A stretch of 64,000 bases of DNA from the NCBI RefSeq assembly GCF_050633425.1, contig NZ_JBOEGM010000002.1, positions 124,001 through 188,000 of the forward strand, read 5' to 3'. Both the position numbers and the translations under genes were made by a program. Shown here piece after piece: positions 44,757 to 53,629 of the stretch; positions within the stretch are counted from its first letter, which is position 1, and the number at the start of each line of letters is the position of its first letter. The notes under the pieces were generated by a model. The model saw nothing but the letters and a program-made list of their open reading frames with translations. It made no database searches and was not told the DNA's origin. The DNA is from Pelagimonas sp050633425. GTDB taxonomy: Bacteria > Pseudomonadota > Alphaproteobacteria > Rhodobacterales > Rhodobacteraceae.

Positions 44757-47249
44757 TTAGTCGAGCGTCCGGGTGATTTCTTCGCGCTCAAAGATCTCGA
44801 TCACGTCATCAGCGCGGATATCATCGTAGTTCTCAAAGGCCATACCGCATTCCTGACCCGACTGAACTTCGGCAACTTCGTCTTTGAAGCGCTTCAGTGT
44901 TTTCAGCGTGCCTTCGTGGATAACGACGTTGTCGCGCAGTAGGCGTACACCAGCCGAACGGCGGGCAACGCCTTCGGTGACGATACAACCCGCAACTTTG
45001 CCAACGCCGGTAACCTTGAACACGTCCTTGATGGTCGCGTAGCCGATGAAGTTTTCGCGGATCTCTTTGGAGAGCAGGCCAGAGGCCGCCGCTTTGACAT
45101 CATCCACAAGGTCGTAAATCACGCTATAGTAACGGATTTCCACGCCTTTTTGGTTCGCTGAGTTCCGCGCCGAGGCGTTTGCACGTACGTTGAAGCCGAT
45201 AACCGGGCAACCCGATGCTTCGGCCAAGCCGACATCGGATTCGGTGATCGCACCAACGCCGGAATGCAAGACGCGGACACGGACTTCGCCGTTGCCGACT
45301 TTTTCCAGAGCCTGAACGATGGCTTCCGAAGACCCTTGAACGTCTGCTTTGACCAAAACGGGAAGTTCGGAAACATCCTCGTCTTCTTTGGCTTTCTGCA
45401 TCAGCTGTTCCAAGGTCGTCGCGGCACCGGCGGCAGCGCGTTTTTCCTTGGCAAGGTTTGCACGGTATTCCGCGATTTCACGGGCCTGCGCATCGGTTTC
45501 AACAACGTTCAATACATCGCCTGCTTCCGGTGTCCCGTTGAGGCCAAGAACCTCACAGGGAACCGAAGGACCGGCTTCCTTGATCCGCTCACCTTTGTCG
45601 TTGATCAGGGCGCGGACCTTACCGTGCTGCTCACCCACAACAAAGATATCGCCCAATTTCAGCGTCCCGTTCTGAACCAGTACCGTGGCAACAGGGCCGC
45701 GGCCAACGTCAAGCTGTGCTTCAATCACCGCGCCTTCGGCGTTGCGATCTGGGTTGGCTTTGAGTTCCAGGATTTCGGACTGTAGCGCGATGGCTTCGAG
45801 CAGTTCATCAAGGCCTTGACCCGTGATGGCCGAAACTTCGACGTCCTGAACTTCACCAGACATTTGCTCAACCACAACTTCGTGCTGCAACAGATCGGTG
45901 CGCACTTTGGTTGGGTTGGCTGCTGGGCGGTCAATTTTGTTGATCGCCACGATCATTGGAACGCCAGCCGCCTTAGCGTGGTTAATCGCCTCAACGGTTT
46001 GTGGCATCACAGCATCGTCAGCCGCAACAACCAGAACCACGATATCCGTCACCTGAGCACCGCGTGAGCGCATCGAGGTAAAGGCCGCGTGGCCCGGTGT
46101 GTCCAAGAAACTCAGCGTGGCACCACTGTCGGTTTTGACCTGGTAGGCACCGATGTGCTGAGTGATCCCGCCGGCTTCGCCAGCCGTGACTTTCGCGTCA
46201 CGAATCGCGTCGAGCAGCGAGGTTTTACCGTGGTCAACATGGCCCATGATCGTGATGACAGGGGGACGCCCCTGCAGATCTTCGGGCTTGTCTTCGACTT
46301 GCTGGATCACGTCTTCCACGTCCGCGTCGGAAACGCGGGTGATTTTGTGACCAAACTCTTCGATGATCAATTCCGCTGTATCCGCGTCGATCGTTTGGTT
46401 TTGCGTCGCCATGATGCCGTTATTCATCAGCGCCTTAACAACGTCACCAACCTTTTCGGTCATCCGGTTGGCAAGTTCCGCCACGGTGATCGCCTCAGGC
46501 AGTTGAACGTCACGAACAACCTTTTCACGCTGCTGCGTGCCGCCCATGGCTTTTTGACGGGCGCGCTCTTGCTTACGCTTCATCGCGGCCATGGATTTGG
46601 TGCGGTTGCCACCGCCACCCAGGGCTTGGTTCAGTGTCAGCTTGCCGGACCGGCGGTTATCGTCGCGGCCACGTGTATTACGTGCGTTACGATCATTGCG
46701 GTCATTGCCACGGTCGTCGCGACGCGGTGTCGCTTCTTTGGGCTTGTTGCGATTCGGAGCGTCATCAGCACCACGGGCCGGCGTTGGCGCAGGGGCTGCA
46801 GCGGCGCGTTTCGCGGCCTCCGCAGCTTCCTCAGCTTTCCGCTTTTCGTCTTCGGCTTTTTGGCGCGCACGTTCTTCGGCTATGGCAGCTTCTTTTGCCT
46901 TAGCTTCGTTCTCAGCGCGCTTACGATTCCGCTCTTCTTCGCGGGCCTTTTCTTCGGCCGCGCGCTTGGCTGTCTCTTCGGCTTCGCGGGCTTTCGCAGC
47001 CTGCAACGCCTTGAGACGACGATCCATTTCCGCATCTGTGATGCCTGCGGGGCGCTTACCGCCACCGCCGGATGGGCCTACGCCCGGACCTCTTCCGCCG
47101 CCGGCACCCGGCTTGGGCACCACAACGCGTTTGCGCTTGGTTTCCACCACGACGTTCTTGGTGCGCCCATGGCTGAAGCTCTGCTTCACGTTGCCCGCAC
47201 GGGCCCCACCACGCAAACCCAATGTCTTTTTGCCGTCGTTATCGCTCAT
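44757..47249 (-). CDS. infB: Translation initiation factor IF-2
   Basis: An 830-residue GTPase: a long charged Lys/Arg/Glu/Ala-rich N-terminal region, the IF2_N-type segment PEAITVAELANRM, G domain with GHVDHGKTSLLDAI, DTPGHAAF and NKIDRP, and the C-terminal C1/C2 domains. It places initiator tRNA on the 30S subunit. It is last in rimP-nusA-ylxR-infB and starts 8 bases after ylxR. The strongly basic N-terminus makes a spurious 439-residue frame on the opposite strand. Confidence 0.98.
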   Translation of the reverse strand: MSDNDGKKTLGLRGGARAGNVKQSFSHGRTKNVVVETKRKRVVVPKPGAGGGRGPGVGPSGGGGKRPAGITDAEMDRRLKALQAAKAREAEETAKRAAEEKAREEERNRKRAENEAKAKEAAIAEERARQKAEDEKRKAEEAAEAAKRAAAAPAPTPARGADDAPNRNKPKEATPRRDDRGNDRNDRNARNTRGRDDNRRSGKLTLNQALGGGGNRTKSMAAMKRKQERARQKAMGGTQQREKVVRDVQLPEAITVAELANRMTEKVGDVVKALMNNGIMATQNQTIDADTAELIIEEFGHKITRVSDADVEDVIQQVEDKPEDLQGRPPVITIMGHVDHGKTSLLDAIRDAKVTAGEAGGITQHIGAYQVKTDSGATLSFLDTPGHAAFTSMRSRGAQVTDIVVLVVAADDAVMPQTVEAINHAKAAGVPMIVAINKIDRPAANPTKVRTDLLQHEVVVEQMSGEVQDVEVSAITGQGLDELLEAIALQSEILELKANPDRNAEGAVIEAQLDVGRGPVATVLVQNGTLKLGDIFVVGEQHGKVRALINDKGERIKEAGPSVPCEVLGLNGTPEAGDVLNVVETDAQAREIAEYRANLAKEKRAAAGAATTLEQLMQKAKEDEDVSELPVLVKADVQGSSEAIVQALEKVGNGEVRVRVLHSGVGAITESDVGLAEASGCPVIGFNVRANASARNSANQKGVEIRYYSVIYDLVDDVKAAASGLLSKEIRENFIGYATIKDVFKVTGVGKVAGCIVTEGVARRSAGVRLLRDNVVIHEGTLKTLKRFKDEVAEVQSGQECGMAFENYDDIRADDVIEIFEREEITRTLD

Positions 47250-47257
47250 GAAGCTTC

Positions 47258-47908
47258 TTATCCTTTCCGGCGGCCGCTGCCGCCGCGATCCGTGCTTTTC
47301 GTCCCAGATTTGGACGCCTCAACACGCATACCCTTCAATCTTTGGGCTTCCTCTACAACACGTGAGGCCAGACCGCCAGTGCCAAGCGCCGCATGTATCA
47401 CAGATTGACGTCCAAACGCCATTCCCAACTCATCTGCCGTCAGCCACCCAATATAGGTGCCACCATAAGGTGTGCTGAGCTTGGACTTGCCACGCTCAGA
47501 GCCGTCATTGGCTTGGATCAGCACGCTGGCTTCTTCTTTACCCAGCCAATCCTTAACCTTTTCATAGCCTGCGACCGCGTCACCAGATTTCCGAGCGAGG
47601 CTGATCATATCGATCACCCGCCGCGTCAACATCTGTTCAAGCAAATCCATCATGCCATCGGGCACTTGGACCGGCTGTTTTAGTGACCGCTGGAACAAAC
47701 CCTTGGTCAGGGCCATATCCAGCGATTTGCGGTCAGAACTTACATATACGCCCCGACCGGGCAATTTTCCAGCAAGATCGGGAACGATTCGCCCATCGGG
47801 ACCCAAAACAAAGCGAATGAGGCCACATTTTGGCTGTGTCTCGCCTGTGGCGATACATTTGCGCTCTGGCCCGTCTTCACGGAGTTTCTTGTGGCCGCCT
47901 CTGGACAT
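47258..47908 (-). CDS. YlxR-family RNA-binding protein with L7Ae-like domain
   Basis: A 216-residue protein. The N-terminal DUF448/YlxR domain has ERKCIATGETQPKCGLIRFV and LPGRGVYVSS; the following region (RRVIDMISLARKSGDAVAGY, VLIQANDGSERGKSKL) looks like an L7Ae/L30e-type RNA-binding fold. Its place between nusA and infB is the standard one. A role in translation or RNA processing is presumed. Confidence 0.9.
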   Translation of the reverse strand: MSRGGHKKLREDGPERKCIATGETQPKCGLIRFVLGPDGRIVPDLAGKLPGRGVYVSSDRKSLDMALTKGLFQRSLKQPVQVPDGMMDLLEQMLTRRVIDMISLARKSGDAVAGYEKVKDWLGKEEASVLIQANDGSERGKSKLSTPYGGTYIGWLTADELGMAFGRQSVIHAALGTGGLASRVVEEAQRLKGMRVEASKSGTKSTDRGGSGRRKG

Positions 47909-47913
47909 CCGGT

Positions 47914-49530
47914 TCAGACCTCTTCGCCTGCGGTGTCTTCACCTTCGGCCTCGTCTTCGTCGGCCTCCAGTTCAGCAGGATCAACCCAGCCCAGCAAAAT
48001 ACGCGCAGTCATAACCATGTTTTGCGCATCTTCGAGGCTCAGGTCGAATTTCTCAAGCAGACCGTCATCTTTGACCCGCTTGCCGTCTTCGGTTGTCCAG
48101 CCACCCGCCAGTTCCCAATCCGCACAGGTTGCGAAGTCTTCCAATGACAAAACGCCATCTTCGGCCAGAACTTCGATCATTTGCGGGGTCAGACCCTCAA
48201 AGCCAATCAAGTTGTCCTGCACACCCAATTCGTGGGCGCGTGCCAAGGCTTTCTTCGCTTGTTCTTCCAGGAACTCGCGGGCACGGGTCTGAAGCTCATT
48301 CGCGGTGTCTTCGTCAACACCATCAATGACCAACAGCTCGTCCTGCTCAACATAGGCGACCTCTTCGAGGTTGGTGAACCCTTCGGACACCAGCAGCTGA
48401 GCAAAGAATTCGTCGACGTCCAGCGTTTCGATGAACAGCTTGGTGCGTACTTCGAATTCGGCCTGACGACGTTTGGATTCTTCTTCCTCGGTCATGATGT
48501 CGATATCGAGCGCGGTCAGCTGTGAGGCCAAGCGCACGTTTTGACCACGACGGCCAATCGCCAAAGACAGCTGTTCATCAGGAACAACAACTTCGATACG
48601 CTCGGCTTCTTCGTCCAGAACAACCTTGGTGACTTCTGCAGGCTGCAGCGCGTTCACAAGGAAGGTCGGCGTGTCTTCATTCCACGGGATGATGTCGATC
48701 TTTTCGCCCTGAAGCTCATTCACAACGGCCTGAACACGGCTCCCGCGCATACCAACGCAGGCACCCACAGGGTCGATGCCGCCATCGTGTGAAATCACAG
48801 CGATTTTGGCGCGCGATCCAGGGTCACGGGCGACGGCTTTGATCTCAATGATGCCATCATAAATTTCAGGCACTTCCATTTTGAACAGCTCGGCCATGAA
48901 CTCAGGTGCGGTCCGGCTCAGGAAGATCTGAGGGCCACGGGTTTCGCGGCGCACATCTTTGATAAAGCAGCGAATGCGGTCACCGGGGCGATAGCTCTCG
49001 CGGCCGATCTTTTCGTTGCGGCGCAGGATGGCTTCGCCACGACCCACGTCAACGATGACATTGCCGTATTCTTCGCGCTTGACCGACCCATTGATGATGG
49101 TGCCGTTGCGGTCTTGGAATTCTTCGAATTGACGATCACGCTCAGCTTCGCGAACCTTTTGCAGAATAACCTGCTTGGCAGATTGGGCCGCGATCCGACC
49201 CAACTCGACCGGAGGAACTTCTTCAACAAACGTATCGCCAACCGCTGGATCAGCCATATACTGTTTGGCGGACTCGACGGTCATTTCCGCCTGATAGTTC
49301 TCAAGCTCTTCTTCTTCGACCACGGTGCGGACACGGGTAAAGGTGGCCTTGCCGGTCTTACGGTCGATGCTGACGCGAATGTCCATTTCCGCGCCGTAGC
49401 GCGACTTGGCCGCCCGAGCGAGCGATTCTTCCATCGCTTCGACAACCAGACCGGGGTCGATCATCTTTTCGCGCGCAACCGCTTCGGCGGTCTGCAGCAG
49501 TTCCAGCTGGTTGGCAGATGTGATTGCCAT
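47914..49530 (-). CDS. nusA: Transcription termination/antitermination protein NusA
   Basis: A 538-residue protein: N-terminal polymerase-binding domain, S1 domain (GTIINGSVKREEYGNVIVDVG), KH domains (VGACVGMRGSRVQAVVNEL; SLAIGRRGQNVRLASQLT) and C-terminal acidic repeats ending in a Glu/Asp-rich tail. It modulates pausing, termination and antitermination. It follows rimP by 5 bases and precedes ylxR by 5 bases. Confidence 0.97.
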   Translation of the reverse strand: MAITSANQLELLQTAEAVAREKMIDPGLVVEAMEESLARAAKSRYGAEMDIRVSIDRKTGKATFTRVRTVVEEEELENYQAEMTVESAKQYMADPAVGDTFVEEVPPVELGRIAAQSAKQVILQKVREAERDRQFEEFQDRNGTIINGSVKREEYGNVIVDVGRGEAILRRNEKIGRESYRPGDRIRCFIKDVRRETRGPQIFLSRTAPEFMAELFKMEVPEIYDGIIEIKAVARDPGSRAKIAVISHDGGIDPVGACVGMRGSRVQAVVNELQGEKIDIIPWNEDTPTFLVNALQPAEVTKVVLDEEAERIEVVVPDEQLSLAIGRRGQNVRLASQLTALDIDIMTEEEESKRRQAEFEVRTKLFIETLDVDEFFAQLLVSEGFTNLEEVAYVEQDELLVIDGVDEDTANELQTRAREFLEEQAKKALARAHELGVQDNLIGFEGLTPQMIEVLAEDGVLSLEDFATCADWELAGGWTTEDGKRVKDDGLLEKFDLSLEDAQNMVMTARILLGWVDPAELEADEDEAEGEDTAGEEV

Positions 49531-49535
49531 CGCTC

Positions 49536-50117
49536 TTACTCCTCCTGCGGGCCGTCATCGGCCTCGATCTCGTCAAATTTGGTTTCGTCAACGGCCTGCG
49601 CCTTGCGCGCCCGCAACATTTCTGTGACCAGCTCATCTGTCATGATCAGCTTGGCTTCAACCAGCCAGTCGTAATCAAGACCAACTGTAATGGTTTCGCC
49701 GTCCTGTTCGAGGTTCACCAAAACATCCTGACCTTCGACCCCGGCAACAACGCCGCGAAAGCGTTTGCGCCCGTCGATAAGGTCGGCGGTTTCGAGTTTG
49801 GCTTCATAGCCTTCGTAATTGGCAAAGTCCTTGAGGCGGGTCAAAGGACGGTCGATACCGGGGCTGGAGACCTCAAGCGTGTAGGCCTCAACAACGGGGT
49901 CCTCAACATCCAAAACGGCGCTGACCGCAATCGAGATTTGCGCGCAATCGTCAACTTCGATACCGCCCTCAGGGCGCTCAGCCATGATTTGCAGTGTCTT
50001 TGTGTTGCCGCCCATCAGGCGAATGCGCACCAATTCAAACCCCATATCCTCGATCACGGGGGTGATGATGTCAGCCAGACGCCGGTCCATGGCGGATTTG
50101 GCGATTAGATCACTCAT
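49536..50117 (-). CDS. rimP: Ribosome maturation factor RimP
   Basis: A 193-residue DUF150 protein with the N-terminal VIEDMGFELVRIRLMG, VDDCAQISIAVSAVLD and VSSPGIDRPLTRLKDF, and an SH3-like C-terminal half. It is needed for 30S assembly. First gene of the operon, preceded by a promoter and a terminator-like leader (50176-50275). No initiator tRNA gene, the companion in E. coli, is present. Confidence 0.95.
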   Translation of the reverse strand: MSDLIAKSAMDRRLADIITPVIEDMGFELVRIRLMGGNTKTLQIMAERPEGGIEVDDCAQISIAVSAVLDVEDPVVEAYTLEVSSPGIDRPLTRLKDFANYEGYEAKLETADLIDGRKRFRGVVAGVEGQDVLVNLEQDGETITVGLDYDWLVEAKLIMTDELVTEMLRARKAQAVDETKFDEIEADDGPQEE

Positions 50118-50169
50118 GTGTTCTGCCTTTCAGGCATTGATTGGATGCAGGACGATTGCCTGCAAACAC

Positions 50170-50192
50170 AAAAAAACGGGCCAGCGGCCCGT
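50170..50192 (-). terminator. Attenuator-like terminator in the rimP leader
   Basis: On the reverse strand ACGGGCC and GGCCCGT pair across a GCT loop (7 perfect pairs) and are followed by seven T. It lies about 50 bases downstream of the predicted start of transcription and 53 bases before the rimP ATG, so it is positioned as an attenuator. Confidence 0.7.
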
Positions 50193-50246
50193 GCGTATTG
50201 TCCGGTGGGTGATGGGTTTGGACCCCAGCGACCCGCTGTTGAGGGG

Positions 50247-50275
50247 GATATAGGGGAGCAAAGCGATTTAAGCAA
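50247..50275 (-). promoter_or_regulatory. Housekeeping promoter of the rimP operon
   Basis: On the reverse strand TTGCTT (50270-50275), a 17-base spacer and TATATC (50247-50252) form a strong sigma-70 type promoter. The same bases also resemble the heat-shock pattern CTTG-N18-CCTATATC, so a dual use is conceivable. Confidence 0.6.
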
Positions 50276-50287
50276 GGGGATTCGCAC

Positions 50288-50309
50288 ATGGCGCGTGCAT
50301 GGCGCGTGC
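50288..50309. repeat. 11-bp tandem duplication
   Basis: ATGGCGCGTGC occurs twice back to back, followed by ATGGC. It sits just upstream of the rimP promoter; probably a replication slippage product. Confidence 0.6.
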
Positions 50310-50472
50310 ATGGCCCTATTCCCAACACGCGGCCTTTTCTCTTTGGGAGGCGGTCGCAGGTCTTGCTTAGGCCTTCATTGTGGCAACTAAACTCTGGAAG
50401 TTTGGCGGTTTTTGGGACGGGGACTGGGGCTATGCCCCAGCCGGTCGCCGCGCCACAGCGCAGTGCGCGTCA

Positions 50473-51177
50473 TCACGACACTTCAATCACGCTTTTGTCG
50501 ATCGAAAGAACATAGCCGCGCCGTGCAATGTTTTTCACCAAGAGCTCAGACACCAATTGGTTGCCCAACCCATCGCGCAATCGTTTGATGCGGGTCGCCC
50601 CGGCGGCTTCTTCGCAATCCACCTCGCTGCGGCCCGAGATCACCGCCTCGATCTGGGCGCCAGTCATGATGTCGTCATCCATCCTAGCCTCGGCAAGGAC
50701 CGCCATGGTTTCCATCATCGCATCGGTGAGTTTGAACCCCATCGTGTTGAGATACACTTTGTTCTCGGTGCGCGAAATCACCAGCGAACTGACCTCAATA
50801 CCTGATCGTTCAATCGCGGCCATGCGCCGGTTCATCGACACCAGCATGACCAGGAAAACCATCGCCGCGATCAACATCGCCGCGGCAAAGATCAATAGGA
50901 CAAAGATCACCATGCGGTAGCTGGTCAGAGTGTCGCCAAAAGCAGTGCCGCTTTGGGCCAAAATTTCAAGAAGTTTGACCACGGGTTGCGCGGTCAGGTT
51001 GTCGTTTTCGATAAAGATTTGCTCGACCCGCGCATTGAAGGCATTGGCGTCGGGCAAGGTCAGCAAAAGCATGATGCCCGCAAGACCAAGGATCGCCACG
51101 ATCACGGCGATCCCAATTGTCACGATCCGGTTGCCAGCACGCAGGCTTTCAGTAGCGGAGGTAATACTCACCAGCAT
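50473..51177 (-). CDS. Membrane protein with C-terminal winged-helix-like domain
   Basis: A 234-residue protein with two predicted helices (VTIGIAVIVAILGLAGIMLLL; MVIFVLLIFAAAMLIAAMVF) enclosing a short periplasmic loop. The C-terminal 100 residues (VYLNTMGFKLTDAMMETMAV, ATRIKRLRDGLGNQ, NIARRGYVLSIDKS) resemble an OmpR-type DNA-binding domain. The order is the reverse of ToxR/CadC, which have the DNA-binding domain first. AAGAAAG precedes the ATG at 51177. It overlaps the start-side neighbour by 29 bases. A membrane-bound regulator is likely but unproven. Confidence 0.75.
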   Translation of the reverse strand: MLVSITSATESLRAGNRIVTIGIAVIVAILGLAGIMLLLTLPDANAFNARVEQIFIENDNLTAQPVVKLLEILAQSGTAFGDTLTSYRMVIFVLLIFAAAMLIAAMVFLVMLVSMNRRMAAIERSGIEVSSLVISRTENKVYLNTMGFKLTDAMMETMAVLAEARMDDDIMTGAQIEAVISGRSEVDCEEAAGATRIKRLRDGLGNQLVSELLVKNIARRGYVLSIDKSVIEVS

Positions 51178-51433
51178 TCGCTTTCTTGGCACCAGAGGGT
51201 GCGGTTTCAGACAGGCCGACAACATTTAGCAACGTCCAGCCACCAGAGGCGATCCGGCCACTTGTGGATCGTGCCGCAGCACTGGCGCTTGGGCAAGATC
51301 CTGAAAGTGACAGGATACCGTAATGCAGGCGCAACGGGCTGTCCTTTTTGGCTTTGTATTCGACAAAGCAATCGGCCATCGCCCCAGAAGGCAGGGCAAG
51401 CGCGAAGAGAAGGGGGATAATGAAATGTCTCAT
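51149..51433 (-). CDS. Small secreted protein of unknown function
   Basis: A 94-residue protein with signal peptide (MRHFIIPLLFALALPSGAMA) and a mature part with two Cys (DCFVEYKAKKDSPLRLHYG, LSGSC) and the end AGEYYLRY. Its 3' end overlaps the start of the winged-helix membrane gene by 29 bases, so the two are translationally linked. I do not recognise a named family, although similar proteins occur in Rhodobacterales. Confidence 0.7.
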   Translation of the reverse strand: MRHFIIPLLFALALPSGAMADCFVEYKAKKDSPLRLHYGILSLSGSCPSASAAARSTSGRIASGGWTLLNVVGLSETAPSGAKKANAGEYYLRY

Positions 51434-51612
51434 GCGCTCAGACTGCGCCGAGGGGCGATGAAATTCAATAACAGCCTGCAACGGTGCGCTTTTTGGTGCG
51501 TGATATTCGATAACCAAGGGCTGTTATTGCCCGATTTGGCGGGGTCCGGGCAGTGTCGACTCATCGGCGCTGAAACGCAGCGCACAGAATTTAGACCCGA
51601 GAGGAGAACCCA

Positions 51613-52107
51613 ATGTCTGCCAAGTTCATTACCGGTGTCATCACCGCCGCCGCCCTTATTACCGCGATCGCCGCTGCCCCTGTTCGTGCCGGAAACAACA
51701 ACGATGCTTTTAAGAAGGTCGTGATTGGGGCCACAACAATTTACCTGCTGAATGAGATCATTAAAGAGGTGGAGCGCGGCGGTTCCGGTAACCTTCAGCT
51801 GAGCCATGGATGGAACGGTGGGCATGATCGTTATGGCCGTCACGGAAAAGGACGTGATCATGGTGGGTACGGTCGTCACAAGGCCAAGAAACCTCCGATC
51901 CCAAGCCACTGTATCCGCGTGGCGCATGGTAAGAAGAAAGGGTCGCGCTATGTCGCAAGCCGCCGGTGTTTGAAGCACAACTACCGTGCCTTTAACCGCC
52001 TGCCTCAGGCCTGCAAAACCAAGTTTCGGAGCCATGGGAAAAAACGATCTGCCTATAGCGTGCGCTGCCTTCGCAACCATGGCTTCCGCACTGCAGGCCG
52101 TCACTAA
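51613..52107 (+). CDS. Secreted basic protein of unknown function
   Basis: A 164-residue protein with signal peptide (MSAKFITGVITAAALITAIA, then APVRAG), a His/Gly/Arg/Lys-rich middle (HDRYGRHGKGRDHGG) and a C-terminal part with four Cys (HCIRVAHGKKKG, RRCLKHN, ACKTKF, RCLRNHG). The high positive charge suggests binding to an anionic envelope polymer. GAGGAGAACCCA precedes the ATG. It ends in a strong terminator. Confidence 0.7.
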   Translation: MSAKFITGVITAAALITAIAAAPVRAGNNNDAFKKVVIGATTIYLLNEIIKEVERGGSGNLQLSHGWNGGHDRYGRHGKGRDHGGYGRHKAKKPPIPSHCIRVAHGKKKGSRYVASRRCLKHNYRAFNRLPQACKTKFRSHGKKRSAYSVRCLRNHGFRTAGRH

Positions 52108-52176
52108 GGTGTGAAGCGTAACGAGCAGTCCCTCGAATGAGCGAGGGATTGGGGGCCTGTCCCGCCCCCTGCCTGA

Positions 52177-52208
52177 GAGGCCCCCAAGATCCGGGGGCCT
52201 CTCTTTTT
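52177..52208 (+). terminator. Terminator after the basic secreted protein gene
   Basis: GAGGCCCCC (52177-52185) pairs perfectly with GGGGGCCTC (52193-52201) and is followed by TCTTTTT. It lies just before the stop of the convergent permease gene. Confidence 0.85.
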
Positions 52209-52210
52209 GG

Positions 52211-53569
52211 TTAGTCCAACTCTTCTGGCAGAACCAGGTTGAGGATGATCGAGAGCGCCGCCGCGGGCAGCAGGCCGGATGTCAGCAGGATTTTTGCAGT
52301 AGATGGCAGGTGCTGAAGCGCATCTGGTTCAAGCTGCAGACCCAAGCCAACGGCCAAGGAAACCGCAAAGATCACCATGTTCCGGCGGTTCCATGTGACA
52401 TCGGACAGCATGTTGACGCCTGCCGCTGCCACCATGCCAAACATGACGATGACACCGCCGCCGAGCACGTTGATCGGAACGGTGCGGATGATCGCGCCGA
52501 TCATTGGCACGCAGCCCGCAAGAATCAGGAAGATTGCCCCGATGGTGACGACGTGACGGCTCATGATGCCGGTCATCGAAATTAGGCCGACGTTTTGGCT
52601 GAAGGATGTATTTGGCAGACCCCCGAATAGACCGGCGATCGCACTGCCCAAACCATCAGCATAGGTTGCGCCGGTGACTTCTGCATCGGTGGCTTCACGC
52701 CCTGCGCCGCCTTTGGTGATCCCAGATGTGTCACCCACGGTTTCAATGGCCGAGATAATCGCCATAAAGCACATGCCAATCACGATGGCCCAGTTGATCT
52801 CCCAACCCCATTTGAAGGGTTCAGGCAGGGCAAACAGCGCGGCTTTGCCAACATTGCCAAAGTTCACTTGGCCCATCGCCAGCGCAACAAAATAGCCGAC
52901 GATGATGCCGACCAAAACAGCCGCAACCGAGAGCATGCCTTTGGTAAAGAACTTGAGGCCAAGGGTGACGACGATCACCACCAGAGCCGGGAACCACATC
53001 GCCAGCGTGCCATATTCCGGCTTGCCCTTGAGCGGGACGCCACCGGCTGAATATTGAATGCCGACTTTGACTAGGGCGAGACCGATCATCAAAACGATCA
53101 GACCGGTGACCAGTGGCGGCAGCGCAAACCGGATTTTGCCGATCACGGTGCCAAGGAGGAAGTGGAAGATGCCACCGATGACAATACCAGTCATCAACGC
53201 GCCCATTGCACCGGTGCCTTGGCCCGCAACCGCAGGGATCATCACGGGCAGAAAGGCAAAAGATGTGCCTTGAACAATGGGCAGACGCGCGCCGACAGGG
53301 CCCATTCCGATGGTTTGAAACAGTGTCGCAATGCCTGCAAACAGCATCGACATCTGGATCATGTAGGTCATGTCAGGGAAACCCTGTGCGCCTTGATCAG
53401 AACCAAAGCCAAAGCCTGCCGCCCCTGCGATAATGATGGCGGGTGTCACGTTTGACACAAACATCGCCAACACATGCTGGATGCCCAGTGGCACGGCTTG
53501 GGCCAAGGGCGGCGTGTAATTGGGATCGGCCAGTTGCTCTGGCGTTCCTAGTGCGTTTCCGGTTGTCAT
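52211..53569 (-). CDS. NCS2 family nucleobase permease (xanthine/uric acid type)
   Basis: A 452-residue membrane protein with the nucleobase-ascorbate transporter signature QNVGLISMTG and the conserved GSAIAGLFGGLPNTSF segment; 12-14 helices are likely. Members import xanthine, uric acid or uracil with protons. Being last in the puuE-ughY-allA reverse-strand run, it probably imports uric acid or xanthine for the encoded pathway. Confidence 0.92.
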   Translation of the reverse strand: MTTGNALGTPEQLADPNYTPPLAQAVPLGIQHVLAMFVSNVTPAIIIAGAAGFGFGSDQGAQGFPDMTYMIQMSMLFAGIATLFQTIGMGPVGARLPIVQGTSFAFLPVMIPAVAGQGTGAMGALMTGIVIGGIFHFLLGTVIGKIRFALPPLVTGLIVLMIGLALVKVGIQYSAGGVPLKGKPEYGTLAMWFPALVVIVVTLGLKFFTKGMLSVAAVLVGIIVGYFVALAMGQVNFGNVGKAALFALPEPFKWGWEINWAIVIGMCFMAIISAIETVGDTSGITKGGAGREATDAEVTGATYADGLGSAIAGLFGGLPNTSFSQNVGLISMTGIMSRHVVTIGAIFLILAGCVPMIGAIIRTVPINVLGGGVIVMFGMVAAAGVNMLSDVTWNRRNMVIFAVSLAVGLGLQLEPDALQHLPSTAKILLTSGLLPAAALSIILNLVLPEELD

Positions 53570-53629
53570 TTTATGTCCTCTCGGTTGGGTGCGGCGACCT
53601 TCTGATGAGCCGGTCCGCAGGTCAGAGCC

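Larger units (their letters stand above)
50118..50472. other. rimP operon leader and upstream gene-free interval
   Basis: 355 bases without a convincing gene. It holds the rimP leader with a terminator-like stem (50176-50192), a strong reverse-strand promoter (50247-50275) and an 11-base tandem duplication at 50288-50309. No tRNA could be recognised in either strand. Confidence 0.6.

Noticed and set aside
46089..47408. 439-codon forward frame over infB
   Set aside because: It is antisense to the low-complexity, Lys/Glu/Arg-rich N-terminus of IF-2; composition explains the open frame.
50193..50472. Possible initiator tRNA gene ahead of rimP, as in E. coli
   Set aside because: No anticodon stem, CAT loop or T-arm GGTTCAAATCC could be found on either strand.
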